Positions 37,800-50,496 of a stretch of 64,000 nucleotides of DNA are shown here, in pieces. A program made the translations under genes and the position numbers. The first letter of the stretch is position 1, and each line of letters opens with the position of its first letter. The notes beneath the pieces are model-generated. The model had not been told where the DNA came from. It saw only the letters and a program-made list of their open reading frames with translations, and did no database searches. Source of the DNA: Dioscorea cayenensis subsp. rotundata (Eukaryota > Streptophyta > Magnoliopsida > Dioscoreales > Dioscoreaceae); contig NC_052474.1 of the NCBI RefSeq assembly GCF_009730915.1, positions 7,227,501-7,291,500 on the forward strand, written 5' to 3'.

Positions 37800-38911
37800 A
37801 TTTTTGGTTACAATAAGTTTTTATATTTTTTTTTTAGAAATATAAAAGTAAAACACTAGTCCAAGACTCAAAATGGGGAAGGTACACCAAGCAAAGAATC
37901 CAATGCCTGGCACAAATGTGTGTTCATTGGTATTGGCCCAATTCCAACATGAACTCACGATAAAGTTAGACCTAAACAATGCTCTTTAGGCCCGGCCCGA
38001 GATGGCAAACCTTCTGAATATTGACTAAGATTTAATAGTCCATATTTATAAAATAAAAAAATAATAAAATGTAAAATATAAAATATAAAGTCCTAAGTTG
38101 GATATTGGTGTCACAAACCACACTAAACAAATAAATAAACAAGTAAACCAAACCCAAACCACAAGTAAGATATTGCAATTTTTTTTTATGAAGTTATAGA
38201 TGCAATTTTTTTTTAAAAAAAAAAATTAGATATATAAAATACATCATAAAAAAATTAATAACCAATTAATTAAGATTCTTTATTAGTTGAGCAATTGTAA
38301 ATTTTTTTTAAAATTTCATTAATCAAAACTGCTTTTTCTAATAACGGTATTTGCTCTGACAATTACAGGCTCCAACATTGTCAAATTCCTAATAAAAGTT
38401 GAAATCTAGTCTGGCTATATATAGAAAAAATATAAATTAATCTAAAATATTATCCTTTTACAGTAGAACTAGAACACATGTGGAGCTGTTTAATTGGACA
38501 AGGCCTGCAGTTTTGGCATGCAACCACATCAATCTCACCTAAACACACACACATACCTAACAATACATCATACCAACTTATAATGAAAAAGAAAAATACC
38601 CTTTACATTGTCTCAAATGTCAATATATGACGTGAATGTTACAGATAGCAAGTCCTTCTCTGATCTCTATATTGGATCTATTTCTAAATTCAAACCAGAA
38701 GAAGAAAAAAAGAAGAAGAAGAAAAACAAGCACTTGAACTCAAGTAGGGAAGAGCAAGGTGCTGTTACCTTCTAAAAAAGAATATCATAACAAAGCACAT
38801 GCATTTATGAGAACATGAATATATAAATATATACAAGAGAAGAAAATTAAAGGAGGGATGGAGATGAAGATGAAGATGAAGATGATAGATAAAGAAGTGA
38901 ATCCTTTGTCT
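37800..38911. other. Intergenic, AT-rich
   Basis: Contains T and A homopolymers near 38180-38230 and a GAA/GAAGAT repeat (38700-38730 and 38862-38885). The right end is 3' UTR of the IDA-like gene. No other gene is recognised. Confidence 0.5.
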
Positions 38912-39200
38912 TCATGGAGAGTTGAAGCCTTGTTCATTAATGGAGTCAATGGCTGAGTTATGTCTCTTTGAAGGCCCTGAAGGAGGGATAGGAACACCTC
39001 TAGGTAGCATGTTGAACGTCCTGCCAATCATATCAGCGTTTCTCCGGTGAGCCTCTGGCTGAGCTCCGGTGATCGGGAAGCTCGATACCTCGAAGCCGAT
39101 ATCCATGGCTTTGGCTGAGGAGGAGTAAGAAGAGGAGGAGAAGGAGATATAAGATTGTTATGGTGTTTTTAAGAGTAGAAGATGGATGGAAAGAAGTCAT
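38912..39200 (-). CDS. IDA-like secreted abscission peptide precursor (frame break between signal peptide and mature motif)
   Basis: IDA-type peptides are cut from small secreted precursors and bind HAESA-type receptor kinases to trigger cell separation in organ abscission and root emergence. The C-terminal part in frame 39106-38912 carries the extended PIP motif, FNMLPRG followed by PIPPSGPSKRHN, then a tail SAIDSINEQGFNSP. The signal peptide, with a long Leu run, lies upstream in another frame from Met at 39200 (MTSFHPSSTLKN, then ILYLLLLLFLLLL), so one base appears to be lost or gained between about 39115 and 39050. The core differs from Arabidopsis IDA at the SGP position, where IDA has SAP. 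The 14-residue tail after the Asn is longer than in IDA. The length of about 95 residues and lack of introns fit the family. Confidence 0.8.
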
Positions 39201-40487
39201 GTGATTAAGTTTTTTTGGGATTTGAGGTTGCTTCTCTGTTTTGCTTTTGGCTTGGCTTTTGGTTTCTATTATGAGGTTCTTGAAAATGAGATGTATAATT
39301 ATATAAGTGAAAAAGAGTAATTGTGCATGTTTATGGGACATTAAGAAGGGTGTTGAAAAATGTCAAAAGGAGTGAATGCAGGCCAATGGTTGGCTGAGGA
39401 TTAAGCCTCGTGAATGAATATGTACAATGAAGAGTTCATAAGTTGGCAAGTGGCATAACCTTGTGCTGTTTTTATTGACAGCGTTTTCCTTTCCTTTTTC
39501 TTTTCTATAATTTATTAGCTAGTTTTTACGTGTTTGAATTAAATAAAAAGACTCTTTAGATTTGTTTTTATTCTTTTTGAAAATGAGTTGCATCATAATA
39601 ATTTTTAAACTCTTTTTATCATTTTTCACTTGATTAAATAAATAGACTTCAAGTTGATTTATTTTATGTTTTTGAGTTTTTAAATAATACATGTGGGTTA
39701 TGATACTTTTTAGTTTAAGTTTTTGGGGTTTAATAAAGTCTCTAATTGTACACTTTATTGATGTATTAAGTGCACAACTGGTACTCGCCTAATCTGCTTT
39801 GTTTTTGTCACAATCATGCTTTTCAAATTAAAATGCTTAAAAATTAATCATCTATGTGAATTCCTCATTGAGTGAGGATAATTTCCTAGCAAGACTTTGA
39901 AAAATATTTTCACTATTTTCTTGGATCTTCTAGACTTCTAGAGTACCTTAATCAACAACCACCACACAACAACAAGAGCTTGATTTTAATAAACAAAATG
40001 TGGAACATACTTAAGGATTAATTAAAGAAAGAAAGAATGAAAGAAAAATAAATAGTATTAAATATAAAATAATGAGCATGAAGTCAAAGAGATAACATGG
40101 AACATACTTGAGAATAAGAAATCTATGCATCGCCGACGCACTGGTGTAGATGTTTGTCTACAGGCCAGGAAGCGCGGGCCGGTGATCCACCGCCCACGTG
40201 AGACAAACAAAGCATACTAACTTTGAAATATCAATGCAAATCATTAATTTTGGCTTAAAAATTAACAGATATTTGGCTAATAATTCATTCATTAAATTCA
40301 ATAAAAGGCACATTATATAAAAATAAATATGATTTTGTTAAACTCCAAAAGCAGAGCCAAACACATCCCAATAACACAACCTTGACTGAGATTTGTCAGA
40401 ATAATAACATGTTTGTTAGAAGGTGGGAAAGAACTGCTATTTCACCATTTTCAATTGTTCTTTTTGGTCTTTGAATGAGTTCATCTT
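39201..40487. other. Intergenic
   Basis: AT-rich. A small GC-rich patch at 40130-40205 may be a repeat remnant. The left side is the putative promoter of the IDA-like gene and the right side the 3' UTR of the SSB gene. Confidence 0.5.
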
Positions 40488-43400
40488 TCAGTAGTATCCA
40501 GCACTCCTTAGATCTGCTTGCTGGGGTTGACTCTGGCCAGCTTCGGTTTCAGCACCGAGAAAGACGAGGCGACCTGTTCACATAGTTGGTATGAAGAATT
40601 TTTGGTTATATTTCAATTGAGTCTCCAATTCAACTGTAAAAATAAGTAAAATATGTTCACATTCTATGTGCAGATCTGGAAACAGGCAATACCTTGCGAC
40701 ATGATATAGTGTATTCTTTCGGCAATGTTTAACATGCAAGGAATGTGATCTGTGAAAATTGCACATGGATGATTGATTTATTGGTTTTTTTCTTTTCCTG
40801 GATTTCATAAGACTGGTGTGCCTAATGAGTGACCTTAAATTATAATATTTTGCAGCAAAAATGTTCACAAACTGAACAGACATGCAGACAGTAATCAACT
40901 TTTTCTATAAGCACTAACAGCAGCAAAATCTACATCCATGGTCAGCAATCTATTTGATGGAGCAAACAATTGTGGACTGGTCAATAAAGTATTCATTTGT
41001 TTCACATGTTTTGGAAAATTAAATGTGAAAAAGAACACAGATAGAAAGCAATATGTTTCAGCATGATATCAGTACATATGTCAAGAAATCTTCCATGCAG
41101 CACGGAATCATTACGTTGACCCTCGCTCCAAATACAGAAAAAAAAAGATATTTTTGTTTGCATAGTTTTCTTGCAAATAAAACCGTGATTACTTGTATGC
41201 TCTGATCAAAGTTTTCTGAATTCTTTAATGACCACATAGCATGTTCAAAACCAAGGTTGCAAACAACATGCCGTTTTTGTTTAATTTGTTAAAGATCTTG
41301 AATCTGAATTAGACACAAAGCTTGAGCCTATAGGGGCCTCATTATAACTGATTATACTTCACACAAATCCTATCATCAAACTTTCTTATATCTCCCAGAT
41401 TTTTTTATGAATTAGACATAAAAAAATGCAAAAAAAGACATCTTCGAGCAACATGCTAGCTTTCCATATTGAGACCTGCAAAATACAGCTCCTCCTTACA
41501 ACTCAAATCCACACAGCTTTGACATTCAATCAGGATCTTCTATTATCCATTTTATTTTCAGTCAGTGGGTTGAATAATATCCTCTATTCATGACATTGTC
41601 AATTTTTCTTTTGCTTAAGATCATATTTCCATGATGCTAACTCACTTTTTTTTTCTGTGAAACAAACTCATTGGGTAATGATAGTAGCTTCCCCTGCAAG
41701 GCTGCAAGACCCCTTTCCTTTCAAGGAGATCTTGTGTTATTTAATTGCATTTAGTTTTGTTTCTCGTCTTATATCCATTCACAAGAAGTATTAGCTTTAG
41801 AGAAACAATATTTCAGTTAAAATTCCTTCAGAGAAGACCAAGTGAGCAAAAATGCAAAATCCATAACATCAACATTTAGAATCATTGGAATATTACCTCT
41901 GGAAGCATAATAATCTATGCCTTTGTTAAAATGCTTTAATCTTATATTCTATACATTTGTGTTAAAAAATGCAACTAAGTTTAAATAAGGCAATAACTCT
42001 TAATAAACAAAGCAAAATCCTTTATCTACAACAAAATCCTTTATCTGCAACTAAGTTTATAACACAATGGAGGGAAAGGAATTACCATCTCGCCGTATAG
42101 CTATTTCTCTTATACGTCTCACAAGGCCAGTAGTTGGATCACTGAACACTTTGGTTTCCAAGTTCCCTTCTAAATACAAAACAGACCTATGGTAGAGAAA
42201 CATAAAAAAGCCAATCAGCTTGGATGGTAAGATTCAAATATAAATCAAATTAGAGGAAAAAATAACTAAACACAGGCAAATACTGCAAATGCATACTTTC
42301 CCCCAAAAAGGTTAAGTACATATAGCCTGAGGGCTGACACATTATTCATGATATGAAATGATACACATGCCAAATAAGTTGAGAATTTCTCCATCAACAA
42401 AAGGCATAATATAAGGATGTTTAACTATGAATTTTTTCCTTTTTGATTTTTCCTAACCACAATAAGACAGTTAAAACAATTAGCAAGCAGCTCCAATTTT
42501 TCATTTTTCAACAAGGCAGAAGTTATTGTGTCCACTTAATGAATCAAACAAATATGTTTAGGGAAGTAGCAAAGAAGCTTATATCAATGGCTTCTCATAG
42601 ATAACCAAATCATTGCTAAAAAGAATTAAAGAAAGCTGCTGATAAATATAGTCATCACAAGCATCTTGAAATCTTTATAAGATTAACTTAGCAATGGCAT
42701 TGCAGTCAAATTGCTAACAGAGACAAGTGTCCAAGTAACCAATCACTGACCCTCCCATTAGTTTGGAGTTCGAAGCATAAATAACTAGGTTTGCCTTCAT
42801 CCGAAATTTAGATCCATATAAGAATTCCTCCATTAAACAAACACATTATCATGAAAACAGAATTGCTGCTTCATGACCATATCACCAATATGGCTAACTC
42901 CATAATCTCCCCTAATGCATAACTCATAACCTATGACCTCCGAAACAAATGTGACTGGTAGGCCAATAAAAAGAGTCTCGAATTCTCAACTCAAAGATAA
43001 TTTTAGAACCTTAAACTCTAAATCCAAGCTAGATGTTTGTTGCCCAAAACCTTGATAAACAAACATTGCCAAAATATTACCTATCGTCTTGCAATTGTGC
43101 CACAAAGTACTTTCTACAGCTTCAAGTTCTAAAGCTTCCTTATGATTCAAAAAATTTCACTATTTTGTCCTAATTTTAATACTTAATAAATTTAGACTAT
43201 TTAACAAACATCCTTATATTCTTAAGATATTCAACAGATATGATATAAAAAAAACCTTCCCCCAAAACAAAAAAAAAGATAACTTTGCGATTAATCATCA
43301 ATGAAGAGACCAACAATTGTTGTTCGTAGGGAAGGTGATCACTGACCCGGGATTGACGTGCTTGAGGGCGAGGTCTCCGAGCCGCTCCGGATAAACGCAC

Positions 43401-43878
43401 ACGCGATGCCATTGAACGGCGCATCGCTCCGCATATTCCCTGGGCTGCTCATTTGTCCAATGGTCTGCGATTATTCCTGATTCCTCCAGTGCCCAGCGAG
43501 AACAGCACGACAGAGCGGCCGCTCTTCAAATGCTTCTGCACCGGCTTTTGGCCCACCTTCCCTACCATCACCGCCTTCCCCAAAAACTCACAAATCAAAA
43601 ACCAAACATCGAAAAAACAAAAGTATAAACAACAAAGAGAAGTACGCGTGTTTCCACACCTTATAAACACCAGGATCGAGACCATTCTCGAGGGGCCGCT
43701 GAAAGGGAAGCCGCTGCTGAGATGTGGGTTGATCGTCCGGTAAGGGCTCGGCATCGCCCGGGAGAGGCGCAGTGAAGAAGCGGGCAGCGGAAAGGAGGGG
43801 CGGCTGGACGATCTTTCTCGAGAGCGCCGCGAAGCGGGACGACAACGAGGCCACCGCCATGAATGGCCTTCTTCCCAT
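40488..43878 (-). CDS. Mitochondrial single-stranded DNA-binding protein (four exons, frame broken in exon 2)
   Basis: Bacterial-type SSB that coats single-stranded organelle DNA during replication and repair. Exons on the minus strand: 43878-43660, 43574-43347, 42186-42086, 40573-40488. Exon 1 encodes a Ser/Arg-rich, acid-poor targeting sequence (MAVASLSSRFAALSRKIVQP) and GLDPGVYK. Exon 2 gives the OB-fold start VMVGKVGQKPVQKHLKSGRS, LFSLGTGGIRNNRRP, then EQPREYAERCAVQWHRVCVY and RLGDLALKHVNPG. Exon 3 gives SVLYLEGNLETKVF and GLVRRIREIAIRRDG, and exon 4 gives RLVFLGAETEAGQSQP ending AGYY. The intron phases join cleanly. One base is missing near 43460, just after NNRRPLD, which creates the early stop. 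The start could be MGRRPF at 43878 or the inner Met at 43860. Plant homologue: At4g11060 (mtSSB). Confidence 0.9.
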
Positions 43879-44330
43879 CGAGCGTCTGAAAACCTCGGTA
43901 AAACCCTCGTCGGAGACACCATCAAGACCGTTGATAGTGCCTCGTGATTCGCACCTTATTTATTTATTTTGGCTTCTATACCCTTTTAAAAATCTATATT
44001 TATTTTTGCATGAATGCCCTTACTATGTTCCATTATCCACTAGTTTCAATTCAATAATAATTTCATTTTTATTTTTTTAATTATTAACTGAGATTAATGA
44101 TAAAATGGAATACAGTAATCTTTATACTTTGAGAATGCTTGTATAAATAAGAATGAAATGAAAACACATTGAGCATATATGTTCATTTTCTTATCAGCTT
44201 TTATTTGACAAAAATCTTTTTACAACAAATTAAGCAAAGTTAATATCCAGATGATGTGAAGCTTTACCTACAATGAGGATTTTGGAATGTATTTTTATGC
44301 GAATTTGTCTCCAAAGTCCACATCCTGGTG
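43879..44330. other. Upstream region of the SSB gene
   Basis: Probable promoter and 5' UTR. AT-rich beyond 43960, with no further gene. Confidence 0.4.
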
Positions 44331-47300
44331 GTTAACAGTGAAGGACAGCCTTTTGCTGCATAACTACTTGATTTTGAAGTGTCACCTTTGATACATTCCT
44401 TTTTTATGCTTTAGCAATCACCATTAGAGTACTCAAGAATGCACTCTGAAGCTTATTCTGAACTCCGAGTCTCTGCTTCTCTTCGGTTTCTATTTGACAT
44501 CATCGTATAACCACTGTTTCATTATCGATATGTTTTGCAAGTGAAGAGATGTAGAGTGTCTAGCTAAAGTATCAACTTTACTGATTTTTTTTTTTTTCTG
44601 AAGAAATTGGCATTTAACAGTGACAGATGCATGGAACAGTTATAGTGCTTTATTATACATGCATGCAAGAGAGAGATGTTGAAGTGCCACCATTATCAAA
44701 ATTTGATCAGAATTGTGAATTTATTGCTTTTTGTTGGAGAAATTGTTATTCATGATTTGTTATGAGAGATGAATATCAAAATCAAATTGCTTGATTATTT
44801 CTGCAGTTATGTATGAGATAGATGTGGAAGTGCCACCATTATCAAAATGTAATCAGGACTGAGAATTTGGTGCCTTTTTTTTTTTAATGGAGAAATCAAT
44901 TTCATAGTTAGCTATGGAAGATGAATGTCAGCTCATTGCTTGATTATTTCTGCAATTATGAGTTTAGTAAGAGAGAGAGAGAGAGAGAGAGATGTGGGAG
45001 TGTCACCATTATCAAAATTCCATCAGTAATTTCAATATCAAGACTGTTGGTTTTTGTTAGAAAAATCAAAAATCAAAATTAGTTCAGGAATATGAATGGC
45101 CGAGTCTATTTGCTTGATTATTTCTGCAGTTATTCAGCAGAGATGTGGAATTGCAACCATTATCAATATTTAATCAGACTCAAGACATCACTGATTTTGT
45201 CAGGGAAATTTGGCATTCATAATTAATTCAATAATTAATGTCACTCTGTGCCACTGTAAAGAATTAATCACAATTGATAATTTGGCGAATTTCTTTTCGA
45301 GGAGAAATTGGTATTCATAGTTTGTTATAACAGATGAATGACAGAGTTATATTACTTGAAAGATGTTAATTTTTTTTCTTTTTGTTGATATGTGAGACAT
45401 TATCAAACAAAATCCAATTTGATTCTTTGAGTATTAATTAAAATATCAAATTATGGATCTGTTGAGGAGAAACATACCTTTGAGGCTCATAAAGCAAAAT
45501 AATTAGAAAAAAGACAAAAGGATGTGAAGTTCTAACTTTATTGAATTCTGTCAGCATCCTGTTTGTTAACACAGGAGGATTATTGTATCATGCATAACTA
45601 CCAAGACATAAAGTATGAGAAATAAAACAATTTCATATCCTTGAACTCTTCACTCTTTGCTTCCTTTATTAGCATTCATGCTTAAATTAAAATATCGGTA
45701 TCTCCTTTAAAACTAATTGATGATTTGTATGTTAATTTGTTCTTGAATAACTTAAGCAATGGAATATGTTTCTCATGCATCCATGTTAACTTACTATAAT
45801 GTTCATCATCTTCCAATTTTGATAGTTTATGCCCTGAATATGGCAATGCAGCAAAAATGATTCGTTTTTAGCCGACATCCATGTTTGTCGAATTTTTGTT
45901 CAAACTTGTAATTAGCTTAGGAGGGCAGCTTCCTAATAACAACCTTGATAAATGACCGATACTTTCACTTTTTGGAGAACAGAGATGTAGAACTGCCACC
46001 TTTATAAAAATTCAGTTTCTCATTCATGTTTCCAATCTTCAATCTGATTAATCACTCAGAAACAAATTAAGAAAAAAAAATTACAAATTAGGATGAAATG
46101 GTACATTGTCATAATTCTGTCAGCATCCTGGTTGTTAGCATAGTATGCTTCACTCTTGCATGGGAAGAGACATCATTAAACAGTTTCAAATCCTTGATCA
46201 TGATTTTAAGCTAAAAGGTAATTGCTTGCAATTCTTACAAAAAAAAATATTAATGACTTTGTCATGCATAGTGAACACCAACTTTGATAGTCTCTCTTTG
46301 CTGATTTATTATTAATATGGGTCTGTCAAGGATGAACTTCATCAGTAAGTGACAGATGAGTAAGAGATGTGAAGTGCCACCATTACTGAAACTTTGTCTA
46401 GGAAAGTAGAATTCAGAGTGTGTTCAGAAAGATTTTAACTACTTTGATAAATGACTGAATCATGGTTTTATGGAGAATGTGAAGTGCCACCTTTATCGGC
46501 ATATTGCCATTTCTTGACTGCCTGCATGTTTAATGAATACCGTCATCCGTCCGGAGGTAGTTTACGAGGATTGCATACAAAATTACTGAAGTTCAAAATT
46601 AGTTCTATTTGCTTGATTATTTCTGCAGTAATTTAATGGACATGTGGATTTGCTACCATTATCAATGTTTAATCAGACTCGAGACTTCACTGATTTTGTC
46701 AAGAAATTGGAATTTATAATTAATCCAATGAATTCAACTGTGGAAGTTCACCCATGTTCCAAAAAAATCAGAATCGAAACTTTGCTGCTTTCTTGCCTCA
46801 GAGAAATTGGTCTTCATACTTTGTTATAACAGATGAATGACACAGTCACATTGCTTGAAGGATGTTAATTTTTTATTATTTTGATGATATGTGAGACATT
46901 ATCAAATATAATCCATTTTGATTCTTTGAGTAGGAATTAAATTATCAAATTATCGATCTGCTGAGGAAAAGATAACTTCAAGTCTCACAAACATAAATCT
47001 TGAAGCAAATTAAGTATAAAAAAGACATTAGGATGTGAAGTTCTAACTTTATAGAATTCTGTCAGCATCCTGTTTGTTAACACAGGAGCACTACTGTATC
47101 CTGCATAACTACCAAGATTTAAAAGGTCATCAATAAAATAATTCCGTATCTGGGACCTCTTCGCTCTTTGCTTCATTTGTTAGCATTCATGCTTAAATTA
47201 AAATATCAGTTCCTTCTTTAATACTGATGATTTATAATTTAATTTGTTCTTGAATAACTTAAGCAATGGAATATGTTTTTCATGCATCCATGTTAGCTTA

Positions 47301-48290
47301 CTATAATCATCGTCCAATTTTGATACTTTAAGCAGTGAATATGGCAACGTTGCAAAAATGATTCATTATTCGCCGACATCCATGTTTGCCGGATTTTTAT
47401 TCAAACTTGTAATTAGCTTAGGAGGGCAGCTTCCTAATAACAACCTTGATACATGACTGATACTTTCACTTTTTGAAGAACAGAGATGGGGAGGTGCTAC
47501 CTTTATAAAAATTCAGTCTTCAATCTGATTTATCATTCAGAAACAAATTAAGAAAAAAAATTTATGTAGTAAGATGTGAGATGATGCATTTTTATAAAAA
47601 TTCTGTCAGCATTCTGGTAGTTAGCACAGTATGATTCCCTCCTGCATGACTACCTAAATGAGAAGAGACATCATCAAAACAGTTTCAAATCCTTGATCAT
47701 GATTTTAAGCTAAAAAGTAATTGCTTGCAATTCTTACGAAAAAATCAATCATCTTATCATGCATAGTGAGCAACAACTTTGATAGTGTCTGTCTTTGACG
47801 ATTTATTACTGATATCGGTCTATCATGGATAACTTCGTCAGCAAGTGACGGACGGAGTAATTAAGAGATGTGAATTGCCACCATTACTGAATAGTTGGTT
47901 CAGAAATTAGAATTCAGAGTTTGTTCTGAAAGATTTATAACTACTTTGATATATGACTGAAACCATAGTTTAAAGGAAAGGTGTGAAGTGGCACCATTAC
48001 TGAATCTTTGTTTTGGAAATTAGAATTTAAAGTTTGTTCAGAAAGATTTTTAACTACTTTGATAAATGACTAAATCATATATTTATGAAGAGATGTGAAG
48101 TGCCACCTTTATCGGCATATCGCTATTTCTTGACTACCTGCATGTTTATTGAAAATATTGTCATCTATCTATCTGGAGGTAGCTTAAGAGGATTGCATAC
48201 AACATAACTACTTAGAAAAATGACAGGAAATTTGCACACGGAGAAAGAAGAGGTGTAAGGACTGCAATACTGCATAACTACCCTGAGAAG
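44331..48290. repeat. Degenerate tandem repeat field with a 1.5-kb higher-order duplication
   Basis: A core phrase close to GATGTGAAGTGCCACCATTA recurs with changes at about 44375, 44681, 44827, 44997, 45148, 45990, 46371, 46481, 46647, 47490, 47873, 47985 and 48096. Other phrases recur between the cores: TTCTGTCAGCATCCTG (45540, 46110, 47050, 47580), TGCTTGATTATTTCTGCAG (44788, 45110, 46610), GCATAACTACC (45590, 47100, 48270) and GAGAAATTGG..CATA (45300, 46800). The block about 45100-46620 is repeated at about 46605-48130 in the same order. A GA microsatellite lies at 44970-44992. No long ORF and no known RNA family is recognised. Confidence 0.8.
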
Positions 48291-48694
48291 TGACTTCTTG
48301 GATTTTTGTTGTTTTGAATGATTGTTCTCATTATCAAAATGAGAAGAGAGAAATCCAGTCTCATCCCAAACAAAAAGAGAAGAGTTTGTTGGAGAATGTT
48401 TGATTGATGGGAAGTGGCATCAGAATGTTTGGTACTGCTGTGGCCTACCTTAAGAATCCACTTATCAATGGAACACTGATGAGCTTCTTGATTAAAAAAA
48501 AGCAGTAATGATTGGTGAAATGGTAACACAATTGAAAAAAACTTATCACTTGATCATCTCCATGATCAGTGTCCATAAATAGTTCCACTTGGTTCACTCT
48601 CCTTGCAAGCACTTCATTACTGAAGAACCAAAGCTATTAACTAGCTTTGCATCTTCATATCAAATTATAGAATTCTCTTGTATAAAGAATAGCA

Positions 48695-49778
48695 TGCAGA
48701 CTTCTTCTTCTTCTTCTTCGTCTTCTTCTTCTTCTTCTTCTTCTTCTTCTTCGTCTTCTCCAAACTCGGCAATTAAACGAGGACAGAAGAATGGCCAACT
48801 TCAGGCATTTAGGCAGACAGAGGTATAATTAACTGCACTTCTTAGTGTAAACCATGAAGTTGAGAGTTTGAGACTCATTTATCTTTTGTTTCAAATGATA
48901 AATATATATGATATATAGCAAAAAGGACAACTCAAAGAGAAAAAGTTGGGAGGATCTGTCTCTGAGGAGGCAAAGAATTCTAAACCGCAGGTGATCATAT
49001 ATATATATATATATATATACTTTGCTAATCATATTTTGTTTCTTTTATTCATATACTAAGACCAAAAACATATATGGAGAACAGAATTTACATAAACCTC
49101 CAGTTAAGGAACATACTAAAGCCATTGAACATTAAACTTCATTCTGAGCAAAGAGCAGCACGGCGTGCCGGTTTCAATGATCTGGTAAAATTCAGTACTT
49201 ATTTATAGTTTGTCAAAGAATGAACTTTCACAAGTAACATGTAAGAGTGTTTCAGGTTGCAAGCAAGATAAAGTCTCTGGAGTTACTGAGAAGGTTTGAA
49301 GAGAAAATTCAAAAGGTTGTTGTTTGTCTTTCAATCTTTCAAACTTATCAATAAAGAATAAGAGTTCTTCCATTTTTTTACTGTTGTTACTGGTGCAGGT
49401 TATAGAAGAAGAGGACATCAAGAGTTTGAGAAAGGAAATGGTCCCAAAAGCTCAACTGATGCCTTTGTTTGACAGGCCATTCACTCCACAAAGGTAGTAA
49501 AAGCTCACTATAAGTACTAAAAACATCTGCTAATTATCTTATCCATTTAAACAGTAAAAAGTTCAGCAATGCCTTTCCTAATAAATTGGACTTCTAAGTT
49601 TATGATTTAGCTTTTGTTTTTTAAAACAAACAGTAAAAAGTTTTCATTGGAATCAATGGACAGATCAAACAGGCCTTTGACAGTGCCAAAAGAGCCAAGT
49701 TTTCTGAGAATGAACAAGAAATGCAGTATCAATGAGGACCCATACACAAGATGCACCAATATTTTACTGAGATTGTGA
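48695..49778 (+). CDS. Short TPX2-domain protein, microtubule-associated (six exons)
   Basis: TPX2-type domains bind microtubules and, in some members, Aurora kinase. Exons: 48695-48822, 48919-48990, 49061-49184, 49256-49315, 49399-49493, 49634-49778. Exon 1 encodes MQTSSSS and a run of about 20 Ser from a TCT repeat (48704-48755). Exon 3 gives KLHSEQRAARRAGFNDL, exon 4 VASKIKSLELLRRFEEKIQK, exon 5 VIEEEDIKSLRKEMVPKAQL and MPLFDRPFTPQR, and exon 6 RPLTVPKEPSF. These are the charged helices and the conserved MP-FDRPF and TVPKEP motifs of the TPX2 C-terminal family. A frame slip lies near 49130 (IEH to KLH). The protein would be about 200 residues, shorter than most TPX2-like proteins. The upstream start is uncertain: a longer ORF opens at 48589. 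Confidence 0.72.
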
Positions 49779-50083
49779 AGAAAACCAATCAAATCATGCA
49801 GGATTTGCACATGAAGGCATGCTTTTTCAGGAACTTATCATTTGTTCTACTTTTTTTAAATGTTTATCCCAATGTTTTTTGCAGTTTAATCCTTTTTGCT
49901 GCTGATGTGATAAGGATTAAGGACTAGCTCTCTGAGTTTTTTTTTTATTTTTTTTATTTTTTCTTATCTTTTTTCCATTGTCAAGGCAATGTGAATCAGT
50001 ATCGTTTCTATATATACTTGTCTTTCAGTCATTTAAAGGAGCAAATCAAACTGCAGACAGTGTTGTCCGTGGTTTCTCTCTTT

Positions 50084-50114
<31 letters not shown>

Positions 50115-50457
50115 TGAGTTACTGTTTAAACTGTGAAGAATTAACTTTTCTGATCAATTCTGAAACAAGGATTTAATTTAAGATCATCCAGATAATTAAT
50201 TTTACAATTAAATAAATTAGTTAGATAGCAAATTTTTAGCTGAATGAAACAATCAATTAATTAACTATACGCCTTACAAATCTAAGATGCTGTTTACACA
50301 TGTGTTTGATTGAATGGAATAAAAAAAGTTTGTTAATTTTTTTATTTTATTATTTTTTATAAGATGGGCAGACTACTATTATTATTATGCCCTCAATCAT
50401 ATATTGAGAAAAACTATTGACATCTCTATGATGTAATTTTTTTTAATTTTTCTACAC

Positions 50458-50496
<39 letters not shown>

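Noticed and set aside
43449..43925. 158-codon minus-strand ORF starting at 43925
   Set aside because: It joins an out-of-frame 5' part with intron 1 and only the start of exon 2 of the SSB gene; splice signals and conserved residues support the exon model instead.
44681..46829. Peptide repeats (VEVPPLSKF-like) in the repeat field
   Set aside because: One frame gives similar short peptides in several copies, but stops and frame changes occur in every unit, so the similarity is explained by DNA repetition.
44331..48290. snoRNA cluster in the repeat field
   Set aside because: Isolated TGATGA- and CTGA-like words occur but not as paired C and D boxes with terminal stems.
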